64,000 nucleotides of DNA, from the NCBI GenBank assembly GCA_965284315.1, contig OZ260072.1, positions 806,001-870,000 on the forward strand, in the 5' to 3' direction. Both the position numbers and the translations under genes were made by a program. The notes beneath the pieces were generated by a model. The model had not been told where the DNA came from. It did not search any database and saw only the letters and a program-made list of their open reading frames with translations. The DNA comes from PCRC01 sp017848435. Its GTDB lineage: Bacteria; Pseudomonadota; Gammaproteobacteria; Burkholderiales; Burkholderiaceae_C. This document shows, piece after piece, positions 8,490 to 16,366 of the stretch (position 1 is the stretch's first letter; each line of letters starts with the position of its first letter).

Positions 8490-9452
8490 ATGAACAGATG
8501 GAACACAGGCCTCGTTGCCGGCGTGTTGGCGCTCTTGACGGCCTCGGTAGCGGCGCAAACCGCCTACCCGAACAAGCCGATCCGACTCATTGTGCCGATC
8601 GCTGCGGGGGGGCCAAGCGACGCGGCCGCACGCGCGCTGGCCAGGGGTTTGGCGGCCAGGCTCGGCCAGCAGGTGGTGGTGGACAACCGACCGGGCGCCA
8701 ACACCGGCATCGGCGCGGGTGCCGCACTGAACGCCGACCCCGACGGCTACACCTTGCTCTTCGCGCTGGCCTCCAACGCCGGCTTGCCCTCTCTGAGCAA
8801 GACTTCACCGTACAAGTCGATCACCGATTTCTCCCCTGTCGCGACGATCGGAGGCAACACGCAATGCCTGGTTGTGCCCTCCAGCGTGCCGGCCAAGACC
8901 TTGGTCGAGTTCGCCACGCATGCCAAGGCCAGCCCGCAGCCGCTGATGCGCGGCGCCAACAACGTGTCAGAAGACATGGTGGCGGGGCAAATCACCAGTG
9001 CGCTGGGCTTCACACTCGAACGTGTGCCCTACAAAGGGGCACCACAGCTGTTGCCAGACTTGCTCGAGGGACGCCTGCAGGCTGCAGTGCTGCCAATCGG
9101 TGCCAGCATCTCCCATGTGCGTTCAGGGCGACTGGTGATGCTTGGCTGCAGCGTGGCCGAACGCATGGCCGCGCTGCCCACAGTACCAACATTGGCGGAG
9201 TCTGGCGTGTCTGCCGCCCCGTTGATCACGGCGCACTTCGTGCTCGGCCCCCCTCGAATGCCAGCGGAGATCGTCGAGCGCCTGGCCACAGCGGTGCGCC
9301 AAGCCGCAGTGACAGCCGAATTCAAGCAGGAAATGGATCGCCTGTTGATCGTCGGCCCGGTACGGTCGCCAGCCGAGACACGCCAACTGCTGTTGCAGGC
9401 CGAGGCTCAGTACGCGCAATACGTTCGCGAGACGGGCGCCAGCATCGACTGA
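8490..9452 (+). CDS. Bug family periplasmic solute-binding protein (TctC-like)
   Basis: This 320-residue secreted receptor belongs to the Bug (Bordetella uptake gene)/TctC family of tripartite tricarboxylate transporters. A signal peptide is clear: MNRWNTGLVAGVLALLTAS, with cleavage likely after Ala22 (SVAA/QTAYP). The family signature follows: YPNKPIRLIVPIAAGGPSD, VVVDNRPGANTGIGA, DPDGYTLL and VPTLAESG. No TctA/TctB membrane subunits lie nearby, so it is an orphan receptor, as is very common in this order. The ATG at 8490 was chosen over upstream in-frame codons because it begins the signal peptide. Ligand unknown, probably a carboxylate. Confidence 0.88.
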   Translation: MNRWNTGLVAGVLALLTASVAAQTAYPNKPIRLIVPIAAGGPSDAAARALARGLAARLGQQVVVDNRPGANTGIGAGAALNADPDGYTLLFALASNAGLPSLSKTSPYKSITDFSPVATIGGNTQCLVVPSSVPAKTLVEFATHAKASPQPLMRGANNVSEDMVAGQITSALGFTLERVPYKGAPQLLPDLLEGRLQAAVLPIGASISHVRSGRLVMLGCSVAERMAALPTVPTLAESGVSAAPLITAHFVLGPPRMPAEIVERLATAVRQAAVTAEFKQEMDRLLIVGPVRSPAETRQLLLQAEAQYAQYVRETGASID

Positions 9453-9462
9453 TTCGGGCGGC

Positions 9463-10470
9463 TCAGCGCCGGGTCAGCCAACTCGATGCACGCCGGCTGC
9501 TGCCATGGTGCCACTCCGGCCGGCCATCGATGCTGGACTGCCCTTTGGCGCTGGTGATTTGCGCCAGCTCGGTACAACAGGCGGCGAGAAAGTCGGAAAA
9601 AACCCGCAACCGCAGGGTCCGACGCTGTTCAGACCGGAAGTAGATCGCCAGCGGCGGGGGGTCCATCAACTCCCAGTCGAGCAGCACAGGCACCAGCCGG
9701 CCGCTCGCCAAATCCGCCTGTGCTGTGGCGTACGCGATGCGCATCACGCCGCCATCGCGCAAGGCCAGTTCCAGCAGGTTGTCACGGTAGTTGGAATGGA
9801 GCCAACCGCGCACGATCACTTGCTCGATGACATCGCCCTGTTGCCCCACCTGGCGATACCGCCAAAGGTCGAGCAGCTTGCCATAGGGATTGCGGTAGCA
9901 CAGGCAGTTGTGCCCGGTCAGATCGCTGGGTTGGCGTGGCATGCCGTGGCGCTTCCAGTACGCTGGCGTTGCCGCGGTGACTTGTGGCATCACCGGCAGT
10001 TCGCGCCGCACCCAATCGCTGGCCTCGAACCAGCCATGCAGCACCAGGAGGTCGCAATCCCGGGCGGCCGCCTCGTCCAGGTGAACCACAGCACGCAGGT
10101 CGATCGCCAGATCGGGGTAGTTGGCATGAAAGGCGGGCAGTGCGGGCACGATGCAATGCTGAAGGAAAAAAGGTGTGCCACCCACCACCAGCGTCCCCTG
10201 CGGGCGCTGTCGCGCTTGTCGCACGCCATCGTCCGCAGCCTGCAATTGCGCCAACAGGGGCGCGCAAGCATCGGCGTACTGCACACCGTCCGCGGTCAGC
10301 GTGAGTCCGCGGTTGCCGCGCTGGAACAGCGTCGTGCCGAGCTGCGCTTCGAGCGCCCCCACCAGCTTGGCCACAGCCTGCAAGCTCACATCCTGTTGGC
10401 GGGCTGCTGCAGACAGACTGCCGGTTTGCGCAGCCGCAAGAAAGTACTGAATGGCCTTGAGTTTGTCCAT
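9463..10470 (-). CDS. LysR family transcriptional regulator
   Basis: This 335-residue protein has an N-terminal winged helix-turn-helix (MDKLKAIQYFLAAAQTGSLSAAARQQDVSLQAVAKLVGALE) and a C-terminal periplasmic-binding-like effector domain. It lies tail to tail with the Bug receptor gene, 10 bp between the stops, an unusual arrangement because LysR genes are normally divergent from their target. The start at 10470 was preferred to an upstream in-frame codon because it begins the HTH domain. Target and effector are unknown. Confidence 0.88.
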   Translation of the reverse strand: MDKLKAIQYFLAAAQTGSLSAAARQQDVSLQAVAKLVGALEAQLGTTLFQRGNRGLTLTADGVQYADACAPLLAQLQAADDGVRQARQRPQGTLVVGGTPFFLQHCIVPALPAFHANYPDLAIDLRAVVHLDEAAARDCDLLVLHGWFEASDWVRRELPVMPQVTAATPAYWKRHGMPRQPSDLTGHNCLCYRNPYGKLLDLWRYRQVGQQGDVIEQVIVRGWLHSNYRDNLLELALRDGGVMRIAYATAQADLASGRLVPVLLDWELMDPPPLAIYFRSEQRRTLRLRVFSDFLAACCTELAQITSAKGQSSIDGRPEWHHGSSRRASSWLTRR

Positions 10471-10543
10471 CTTGTCAGAAGTGTGCCGTGAACAGCCGGC
10501 CATTGGCAACCGCAGAGAGGAATGCGCCGCTGCGCTGGCATTG

Positions 10544-10680
10544 TCACTTGCCCATACCGACAGCAATGTCCGTCAACGCCACGCGCTTGGGCAACCCGCT
10601 GGGCGCCATGCCACCCAGCCAGGCCAGCGCATTGGGCATGGGCTGGCGGCGCCCGATCAGCCCCGCCGTGCCCGTGCCGC
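10544..10680 (-). pseudogene. Decayed htpX fragment (3' part of an M48 peptidase gene)
   Basis: Minus-strand translation reads AGLIGRRQPMPNALAWLGGM, then APSGLPKRVALTDIAVGMGK and a TGA at 10546-10544. It aligns with residues of about 229-272 of the intact HtpX at 11281-12156 (AALMGRKQPMINALARLGGM, EPGELPKSVAAMGITGGIGK). The DNA is also alike: gccacgcgcttgggcaaccc here against gccacgcttttgggcaactc in htpX. No start codon, active site or membrane segment remains. The 3' end of the VOC gene runs into the homologous stretch. The similarity is seen directly; its origin as a duplicated and eroded gene end is inferred. Confidence 0.7.
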
Positions 10681-11142
10681 CTCAATCGCAGCGATGTCGA
10701 TCTTTCCCATCTGCATCATGGCTTCGAAAGCCCGCTTGGCCGCAGCGCGGTCCAGGTCGGCAATGGCCTCCATCAGGACGCGCGGCGTGATCTGCCACGA
10801 CAGGCCCCACTTGTCTTTGCACCAGCCGCAGGCGCTTTCCTGGCCGCCGTTGCCGACAACCGCGGCCCACAGGCGATCGGTTTCGGCCTGGTCGTCGGTG
10901 GCCACCTGAAACGAGAAGGCCTCGGTGTGCTTGAACGCGGGGCCGCCGTTCAGCCCCAGACACGGAATGCCCATGACGGTGAACTCGACCGTGATGACAT
11001 CCCCTTCCTTGCCCGCGGGGTAGTCGCTCGGCGCGCGATGAACCGCTTTGACCGCGCTGTCTGGAAACGTTTCCGCGTAGAACTGGGCCGCATCCAGCGC
11101 GGTCCCGTCGTACCAGATGCAAATGGTGTTCTTGCTGGCCAT
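10657..11142 (-). CDS. VOC-fold protein, PhnB / 3-demethylubiquinone methyltransferase-like
   Basis: This 161-residue protein of the vicinal-oxygen-chelate (glyoxalase/bleomycin-resistance) fold matches the '3-dmu-9_3-mt' group: TICIWYDGTALDAAQFYAETFPDS, VEFTVMGIPCLGLNGGPAFKHTEAFSF and CGWCKDKWGLSWQITP. Despite the family name there is no SAM-binding motif, so a methyltransferase role is doubtful; the true substrate is unknown. It is probably monocistronic. Its last codons overlap the eroded htpX fragment. Confidence 0.82.
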   Translation of the reverse strand: MASKNTICIWYDGTALDAAQFYAETFPDSAVKAVHRAPSDYPAGKEGDVITVEFTVMGIPCLGLNGGPAFKHTEAFSFQVATDDQAETDRLWAAVVGNGGQESACGWCKDKWGLSWQITPRVLMEAIADLDRAAAKRAFEAMMQMGKIDIAAIEAARARRG

Positions 11143-11233
11143 GTCTTCACTCCTTCAACGGATGACAGATGCAATTAAGCCATCAAGATTTTCCGAATTT
11201 TGGGCATTGGTTGCTCAGGTTGGCGCGCCTCCA

Positions 11234-11260
11234 ACAAAAAACCCGGCCAAGGCCGGGTTT
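11234..11260 (-). terminator. Rho-independent terminator after htpX
   Basis: Perfect stem aacccggcc / ggccgggtt (11240-11248 and 11251-11259) with a 2-nt loop centre, followed on the minus strand by a T run (11234-11240). It lies about 20 bp downstream of the htpX stop. Confidence 0.85.
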
Positions 11261-11280
11261 CTCTTCAAGCAGTCAACACC

Positions 11281-12156
11281 TCAAGCCGCGTTGCTCTGCA
11301 AGGCCGCGATCCGCTCTTCGATCGGCGGGTGGGTACTGAACAGCTTGCCAATGCCACCGGTGATGCCCATGGCCGCCACGCTTTTGGGCAACTCGCCGGG
11401 CTCCATGCCACCCAAACGTGCCAGCGCGTTGATCATGGGTTGCTTGCGGCCCATCAGTGCTGCGGCACCGGCATCGGCCCGGAACTCGCGTTGGCGGCTG
11501 AACCAGGCCACGACGATGGCTGCGGCAAAACCCAGCACGATGTCGAGCACGATGGTGGTGACCCAGTAGCCAATGCCGGGGCCGGAGTTGTTGTCGTTGC
11601 CACGGCGCAGAAAACTGTCCACGGCGTAGCCAATCACGCGGCTCAGGAACACCACAAAGGTGTTCATCACGCCCTGGATGAGCGTCATCGTGACCATGTC
11701 GCCGTTGGCAATGTGGGCCACTTCGTGGCCAATGACGGCCTCCACCTCTTCGCGTGTCATGCCTTGCAGCAGGCCGGTGGACACGGCCACCAGCGCCGAG
11801 TTTTTGAATGCACCCGTGGCAAATGCGTTGGGCGCGCCTTCAAAAATGCCCACGTCCGGCATGCCAATGCCCGCTTGTTTGGCAAACTTTTCCACCGTGT
11901 TGACAATCCAGGCCTCGTCCGACGACTGGGGCTGGTTGATGACGCGCACGCCGGAACTCCACTTGGCAACCGGCTTGCTGATCAGCAAGGAGATGATGGC
12001 GCCGCCAAAACCCATGATCAGGGCAAAACCCAACAGCGCGCCGAGGTTCAGGCCGTTGGCCGTGAGGTAACGGTTCACCCCCAGCAGGTTGGCGACGATG
12101 CCCAGCACCAGCACCACCGCGAGGTTGGTCAATACAAACAAAGCGATGCGTTTCAT
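11281..12156 (-). CDS. htpX: Protease HtpX (membrane zinc metalloprotease, M48B)
   Basis: HtpX degrades misfolded inner-membrane proteins, overlapping with FtsH. The 291-residue protein has two N-terminal membrane segments (about residues 4-24 and 38-59) and the zinc motif HEVAH at 144-148 (VIGHEVAHIANGD). Two more hydrophobic segments follow (about 155-175 and 198-218), then the third ligand Glu224 in REFRAD. Length and architecture are as in E. coli (293). It has its own terminator downstream. A decayed copy of its 3' part lies at 10544-10680. Confidence 0.95.
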   Translation of the reverse strand: MKRIALFVLTNLAVVLVLGIVANLLGVNRYLTANGLNLGALLGFALIMGFGGAIISLLISKPVAKWSSGVRVINQPQSSDEAWIVNTVEKFAKQAGIGMPDVGIFEGAPNAFATGAFKNSALVAVSTGLLQGMTREEVEAVIGHEVAHIANGDMVTMTLIQGVMNTFVVFLSRVIGYAVDSFLRRGNDNNSGPGIGYWVTTIVLDIVLGFAAAIVVAWFSRQREFRADAGAAALMGRKQPMINALARLGGMEPGELPKSVAAMGITGGIGKLFSTHPPIEERIAALQSNAA

Positions 12157-12268
12157 TTTTTCTTTCAGACGGCCAGTGGAGCGGGCCGGTTACGCAAGAT
12201 GGTAGGGGCGGCCTTGCAGAAATCAAGGTTCGGCGTGGTTTCGCCTACAAAGCGGGCGGTTATTCCGG

Positions 12269-13027
12269 TTATTCGTTCGGGGAGAGCGGGGCACGCGGCG
12301 GCCTGAACACCTGGGAATCGTCGTAAAAACCAGGCGCTTCGTTGGCAGGCCACCAGCCGGGCACGCCCAACACCGGCAAGGGCGTGAACGGTTTGGTGGC
12401 AAGTTTCTCGGGGGCCAGGTCGTTCGCGACCCAGGCGTCCAGCGACGCGAGGCTGTCGATCGGTGGATTGGCCAGGTAGACATGGGCGGTGATGGCCTTG
12501 CGCGGTGACACCAGTTTTTCCAGCAGCGCGTGCCCAAACAACACCAGCCGGGCGTCAGCCCAATCGGCACGCAAATCCACAAACAGCCGCTGCCAATTTC
12601 TGGCGTGCAGGGCTTGCCACAGTGCTGGCGGCGCCTCCAGGAAGGCGGCGTTTTCGTCGAACAGGGTCAGCGCGTCGCGCAGCGGGCCGCGCTGTGGCTG
12701 GATGCCATGGCTTGCCAGCTCGGTCGCCTGCAGCGCGTTCAAACGGGCCTTGGTGTGTGGAAAGTGTGCCCAGCACAGGCCATTGAAAAAGTCGTGCAGG
12801 CCCTCGCGCGTCGGGCACTGCCGGGTGCGAAAGATGTGGCTTTCATAAGCCTCACCCACTGGCAGTTCCGCCTGGGGAACGAAGCTGACGGGAATGCCGC
12901 GGCACGTGTTCAGGGCTTCGTGCAGCGGTTTGCCGGCACAGGCCTGCTGGGCCACTGGCTGGCCAAGGCCCTGCAGACCCACCAGCCAGGGGGCTTGCCA
13001 GTCAATGCTTGCTAGACCAAGCGCCAC
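12269..13027 (-). CDS. DUF3025 domain-containing protein
   Basis: This 252-residue protein matches the DUF3025 family of Burkholderiales: IDWQAPWLVGL, ESHIFRTRQCPTREGLHDFFNGLCWAHFP, RGPLRDALTLFDENAAFL and VPGWWPANEAPGFYDDSQVFRPPR. The family has no known biochemical function. The start is a GTG at 13027, lying 16 bp inside the 3' end of pyrC, so translation is probably coupled to it. This pyrC-DUF3025 order is common in the order, which supports the start and the call. Confidence 0.85.
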   Translation of the reverse strand: MALGLASIDWQAPWLVGLQGLGQPVAQQACAGKPLHEALNTCRGIPVSFVPQAELPVGEAYESHIFRTRQCPTREGLHDFFNGLCWAHFPHTKARLNALQATELASHGIQPQRGPLRDALTLFDENAAFLEAPPALWQALHARNWQRLFVDLRADWADARLVLFGHALLEKLVSPRKAITAHVYLANPPIDSLASLDAWVANDLAPEKLATKPFTPLPVLGVPGWWPANEAPGFYDDSQVFRPPRAPLSPNE

Positions 13028-14043
13028 GGCAACGCTTCACCCGACCGCAGCGGTTTCAGTTCGGCATCTCCGAACGCAAAGCTGGTCGGTGGCGTCCAGC
13101 TCTCGCGTTTCAGCGTGACCGTGCCCTGGTTGCGGGGCAAGCCGTAGAAGTCGGCGCCGTTGAAGCTGGCAAAGGCTTCCAGTTTGTCGAGTGCGCCGGC
13201 AGCGTCGAAGGCCTCTGCATACAGCTCCATTGCCGCGTGGGCGGTGTAGCAGCCGGCGCAGCCGCTGGCGTGCTCCTTCAGGTGCGTGGCGTGGGGTGCG
13301 CTGTCGGTGCCAAGGAAGAAACGCGCAGCGCCGCTGGTGGCGGCCTCCACCAGGGCCAACCGGTGGGTTTCGCGCTTCAGCACGGGCAGGCAGTAATAGT
13401 GCGGGCGGATGCCACCGGTGAAGATCGCGTTGCGGTTGTACAGCAGGTGGTGCGCGGTGACGGTGGCGGCGGTGAAGCGGTCGGCGTCGCGCACGTACTG
13501 GGCGGCTTCTTGGGTGGTGATGTGCTCGAAGACGATTTTCAGCTCCGGGAAATCACGCCGCAATGGCACCAGCTGGGTGTCGATGAAGACCGCTTCGCGG
13601 TCGAACAGGTCGATGTCGGGCGAGGTGACTTCGCCGTGCACCAGCAGCAGCAGGCCCTCGCGCTGCATCGCTTCCAGGGTTTTGTAGGTCTTGCGCAGGT
13701 CGGTGACGCCAGCGTCGCTGTTGGTGGTGGCGCCAGCCGGGTAGAGCTTGGCGGCGACCACGCCCGCGTCTTTGGCGCGGCGGATTTCCTCGGCGGGCAG
13801 GTTGTCGGTGAGGTAGAGCGTCATCAGCGGCTCGAAGGCCACGCCTTCGGGCACAGCGGCGGCAATGCGCTCCCGGTAGGCCACCGCTTGCGCGGCGGTG
13901 GTGACCGGTGGGCGCAAGTTGGGCATGATGACCGCGCGGCCAAACTGGGCTGCGGTGTGCGGCACCACGGTGTGCAGTGCGGCACCATCGCGCACATGCA
14001 GGTGCCAGTCGTCAGGGCGGGTAAGGGTGATCGAAGAAGTCAT
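13012..14043 (-). CDS. pyrC: Dihydroorotase
   Basis: PyrC cyclises N-carbamoyl-L-aspartate to dihydroorotate in pyrimidine synthesis. The 343-residue class II enzyme shows the metal ligands His14 and His16 (DDWHLHVRDG), the carboxylated Lys99 (AAKLYPAG), further histidines in HGEVT and FEHITT, and the catalytic aspartate in GTDSAPH. The length matches the E. coli enzyme (348). Its 3' end overlaps the DUF3025 gene. The upstream neighbour on the same strand (gltL) is separated from it by a strong terminator at 14074-14098. Confidence 0.95.
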   Translation of the reverse strand: MTSSITLTRPDDWHLHVRDGAALHTVVPHTAAQFGRAVIMPNLRPPVTTAAQAVAYRERIAAAVPEGVAFEPLMTLYLTDNLPAEEIRRAKDAGVVAAKLYPAGATTNSDAGVTDLRKTYKTLEAMQREGLLLLVHGEVTSPDIDLFDREAVFIDTQLVPLRRDFPELKIVFEHITTQEAAQYVRDADRFTAATVTAHHLLYNRNAIFTGGIRPHYYCLPVLKRETHRLALVEAATSGAARFFLGTDSAPHATHLKEHASGCAGCYTAHAAMELYAEAFDAAGALDKLEAFASFNGADFYGLPRNQGTVTLKRESWTPPTSFAFGDAELKPLRSGEALPWRLV

Positions 14044-14073
14044 GCGGGTATTGTCCCAAATGGCACGCCATCA

Positions 14074-14098
14074 GAAAAAAGGCACCCGAAGGTGCCTT
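14074..14098 (-). terminator. Rho-independent terminator after gltL
   Basis: On the minus strand the RNA reads GGCACC-TTCG-GGTGCC followed by TTTTTT. A stable UUCG tetraloop caps a perfect 6-bp stem extended by AA/TT pairs. It ends the gltIJKL operon 22 bp beyond the gltL stop and insulates pyrC. Confidence 0.88.
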
Positions 14099-14120
14099 GG
14101 ATGCGGACCGAGCCTGGCGT

Positions 14121-14858
14121 TCAGTGCTGCAGGATCTTGTTGAGGAAATCCTTGGTGCGCGGCTGGCGGTTCTCCGGGTGACCGAAGAACTCGTCCTTGG
14201 AGCAGTCTTCCAGAATCTTGCCGCCCACATCGATGAAGATCACGCGGTTGGCCACCTTGCGGGCAAAGCCCATTTCGTGCGTGACCACCATCATGGTCAT
14301 GCCTTCCTTGGCCAGCGTGACCATCACGTCCAGCACCTCGCCCACCATTTCGGGGTCGAGCGCGGAGGTGGGCTCGTCGAACAGCATGACGATGGGGTCC
14401 ATGCTCAGGGCGCGGGCAATCGCCACACGCTGCTGCTGCCCACCTGACAACTGGCCGGGGAACTTGTCCTTGTGCGCCATCAGGCCCACGCGGTCGAGCA
14501 TTTTCAGGCCACGGGTCTTGGCTTCATCGGCGTTGCGGCCCAGGACCTTGATCTGGGCGATGGTCAGGTTCTCCGTGACCGACAGGTGCGGGAACAGCTC
14601 GAAATGCTGGAACACCATGCCCACACGGCTGCGCAGCTTGGGCAAGTCGGTTTTGGGGTCGTGCAACGCAACGCCGTCCACCGTGATCTCGCCCTTCTGG
14701 AACGGTTCCAGCGCGTTGACGGTCTTGATGAGGGTGGACTTGCCGGAACCCGATGGCCCACAGACCACCACCACATCGCCCTTGTTGATGTTGACCGAGC
14801 AGTCGTTGAGCACCTGCACCGGGCCGTAGAACTTGGATACGTTTTTGATTTCAATCAT
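14121..14858 (-). CDS. gltL: Glutamate/aspartate ABC transporter, ATP-binding subunit
   Basis: GltL powers uptake of acidic amino acids. The 245-residue ATPase has Walker A GPSGSGKST (residues 32-40), the Q-loop VFQHFELFPHLSV, the signature LSGGQQQR, Walker B IVMLFDEPTSALDPE and the switch His in VTHEMGFA, all intact. The length is normal for polar-amino-acid ABC ATPases. It is last in the gltIJKL operon, 13 bp after gltK, and followed by a terminator. Confidence 0.93.
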   Translation of the reverse strand: MIEIKNVSKFYGPVQVLNDCSVNINKGDVVVVCGPSGSGKSTLIKTVNALEPFQKGEITVDGVALHDPKTDLPKLRSRVGMVFQHFELFPHLSVTENLTIAQIKVLGRNADEAKTRGLKMLDRVGLMAHKDKFPGQLSGGQQQRVAIARALSMDPIVMLFDEPTSALDPEMVGEVLDVMVTLAKEGMTMMVVTHEMGFARKVANRVIFIDVGGKILEDCSKDEFFGHPENRQPRTKDFLNKILQH

Positions 14859-14871
14859 TTTCTGAAACTCC

Positions 14872-15537
14872 TCAACGGATGATGGCGATCTTGTTCTGCA
14901 GTCGGCGCACCAGCATCGACAGGCTGAAACAGATCACGAAATAAACCACGGCGGCCATGAGGTAGGTCTCAATCGGTCGGTTGAAGTTCTTGCCAGCCAC
15001 CTCGAAGCCCTTGAGCAGGTCGTAGGCGCCAATCGCGTAGACCAGCGAGGTGTCCTGGAACAGGATGATGGTTTGTGTCATCAGCACCGGCAGCATGTTG
15101 CGGAAGGCCTGGGGCAACACCACCAGTTTCATGCTTTGCGCGTAGGTCATGCCGACCGCGTAACCGGCGTTCACCTGCCCGCGCGGCACGCTTTGAATGC
15201 CCGCCCGCATGATCTCCGAGTAGTAGGCGGCCTCGAACACGGTGAAGGTGATGATGGCCGACAGCTCGGCACCCATCGGGCGGCCAATCAGCAGCGGGAT
15301 CAGCAGGAAGAACCACAGGATCACCATCACCAAAGGAATGGAGCGCAGCGTGTTGACGTAGAAAGCGGCGGGGATGACCAGCCACTTCTTGCCCGACAGG
15401 CGCATCAGCGCCAGGATGGTGCCCAGCGCAATGCCGCCGACCATGGCGATCAGGGTGAGTTGAATCGAGAAGAACAGGCCCTTCAGGACAAAGCCTGAAA
15501 TGACGTCCCAGGTGATGAAGGAAAAATCGAAGTTCAT
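14872..15537 (-). CDS. gltK: Glutamate/aspartate ABC transporter permease GltK
   Basis: This 221-residue inner-membrane permease has about five hydrophobic segments and the HisMQ-type EAA loop (EIMRAGIQSVPRGQVNAGYAVGMTYAQSMKLVVLPQA), which docks with GltL. FYVNTLRSIPLVMVILWFF is typical of GltK. It lies 1 bp after the gltJ stop and 13 bp before gltL. Assignment of K rather than J rests on gene order and length. Confidence 0.9.
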   Translation of the reverse strand: MNFDFSFITWDVISGFVLKGLFFSIQLTLIAMVGGIALGTILALMRLSGKKWLVIPAAFYVNTLRSIPLVMVILWFFLLIPLLIGRPMGAELSAIITFTVFEAAYYSEIMRAGIQSVPRGQVNAGYAVGMTYAQSMKLVVLPQAFRNMLPVLMTQTIILFQDTSLVYAIGAYDLLKGFEVAGKNFNRPIETYLMAAVVYFVICFSLSMLVRRLQNKIAIIR

Positions 15538-15538
15538 G

Positions 15539-16246
15539 TCATTTCCCTCCCGTCGTGTGGCCAGGTATCTGCAGTTGGCCTTCGACGAACAACATCACCC
15601 GGTTGATGGCAAACGCCGAGGCGAAGTACAACGCGGTCACCGCCAGGTAAATCTCCACGCCACGCGAAGTTTCTTCCTGGGCCTGCATGGCGAACATGGT
15701 GAGTTCGGTGACCGACACCGCAAACGCCACCGACGAGTTTTTGACGATGTTCATGCTCTCGCTGGTCAGCGGTGGCAACACGATGCGAAACGCCATGGGC
15801 AGCAGCACATAGCGGTAGGTCTGGGGCAACGTGAACCCAACCGCCAGGCCGGCGTACCGTTGGCCGCGCGGCAGGCTCTGGATACCGGCCTTGACCTGTT
15901 CGGACACCCGCGCCGAAGTGAAAAAGCCGAGCGCCACCACCACCAGCAGGAAACTGGGCACCTGCTGCAGCGAGGTGAACAAGCCAGGGATCACGTGGTA
16001 CCAGAGGATGATCTGCACCAGCAAGGGGATGTTGCGGAACACCTCGGTCCAGGTGTTGCCGAGCAACATCAGCCATTTGTTGGGCGCCGTGCGCAGAATG
16101 CCCATCAGCGAGCCCACCACCAGGGCGATGGCCAGTGCCAGCAGCGCCACCGACAGGGTCCAGCCCCAGGCGGACAGCATCCATTGCCAGTAGGTCGGGT
16201 CTTTGCCGCCCGGGTCCTGTAGAAAAACCTGCCAATCCCACGTCAT
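15539..16246 (-). CDS. gltJ: Glutamate/aspartate ABC transporter permease GltJ
   Basis: This 235-residue permease forms the heterodimeric channel with GltK. It has the N-terminal WDWQVFLQDPG typical of GltJ, about five membrane segments, and an EAA loop (EQVKAGIQSLPRGQRYAGLAVGFTLPQTYRYVLLPMA). It lies 120 bp after gltI, with a hairpin-plus-T-run in between that should reduce its expression relative to the binding protein. It is nearly contiguous with gltK (1 bp). Confidence 0.92.
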   Translation of the reverse strand: MTWDWQVFLQDPGGKDPTYWQWMLSAWGWTLSVALLALAIALVVGSLMGILRTAPNKWLMLLGNTWTEVFRNIPLLVQIILWYHVIPGLFTSLQQVPSFLLVVVALGFFTSARVSEQVKAGIQSLPRGQRYAGLAVGFTLPQTYRYVLLPMAFRIVLPPLTSESMNIVKNSSVAFAVSVTELTMFAMQAQEETSRGVEIYLAVTALYFASAFAINRVMLFVEGQLQIPGHTTGGK

Positions 16247-16298
16247 GAACGCTCTCCCATGTTGTGCTTGTTGTCAAACGCCGTGTGGCGCTTCGCCC

Positions 16299-16334
16299 GA
16301 AAAAAACCCGCCCAGATGGTGTGTCGGGGCGGGT
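16299..16334 (-). terminator. Intra-operon hairpin/attenuator between gltI and gltJ
   Basis: Inverted repeat acccgccc (16306-16313) / gggcgggt (16327-16334) with a 13-nt loop, followed on the minus strand by a T run (16301-16306). It lies about 30 bp after the gltI stop. It fits partial termination or mRNA protection that keeps binding protein in excess over permease, as known for several ABC operons; the effect is inferred. Confidence 0.7.
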
Positions 16335-16366
16335 GTTGGTACTGTCAGCGGGCGTACCTGCCGTGC

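Noticed and set aside
10544..10680. Intact small protein gene in the LysR-VOC gap
   Set aside because: The frame has no start codon or ribosome site and matches only an internal to C-terminal part of HtpX, so it is called a pseudogene fragment.
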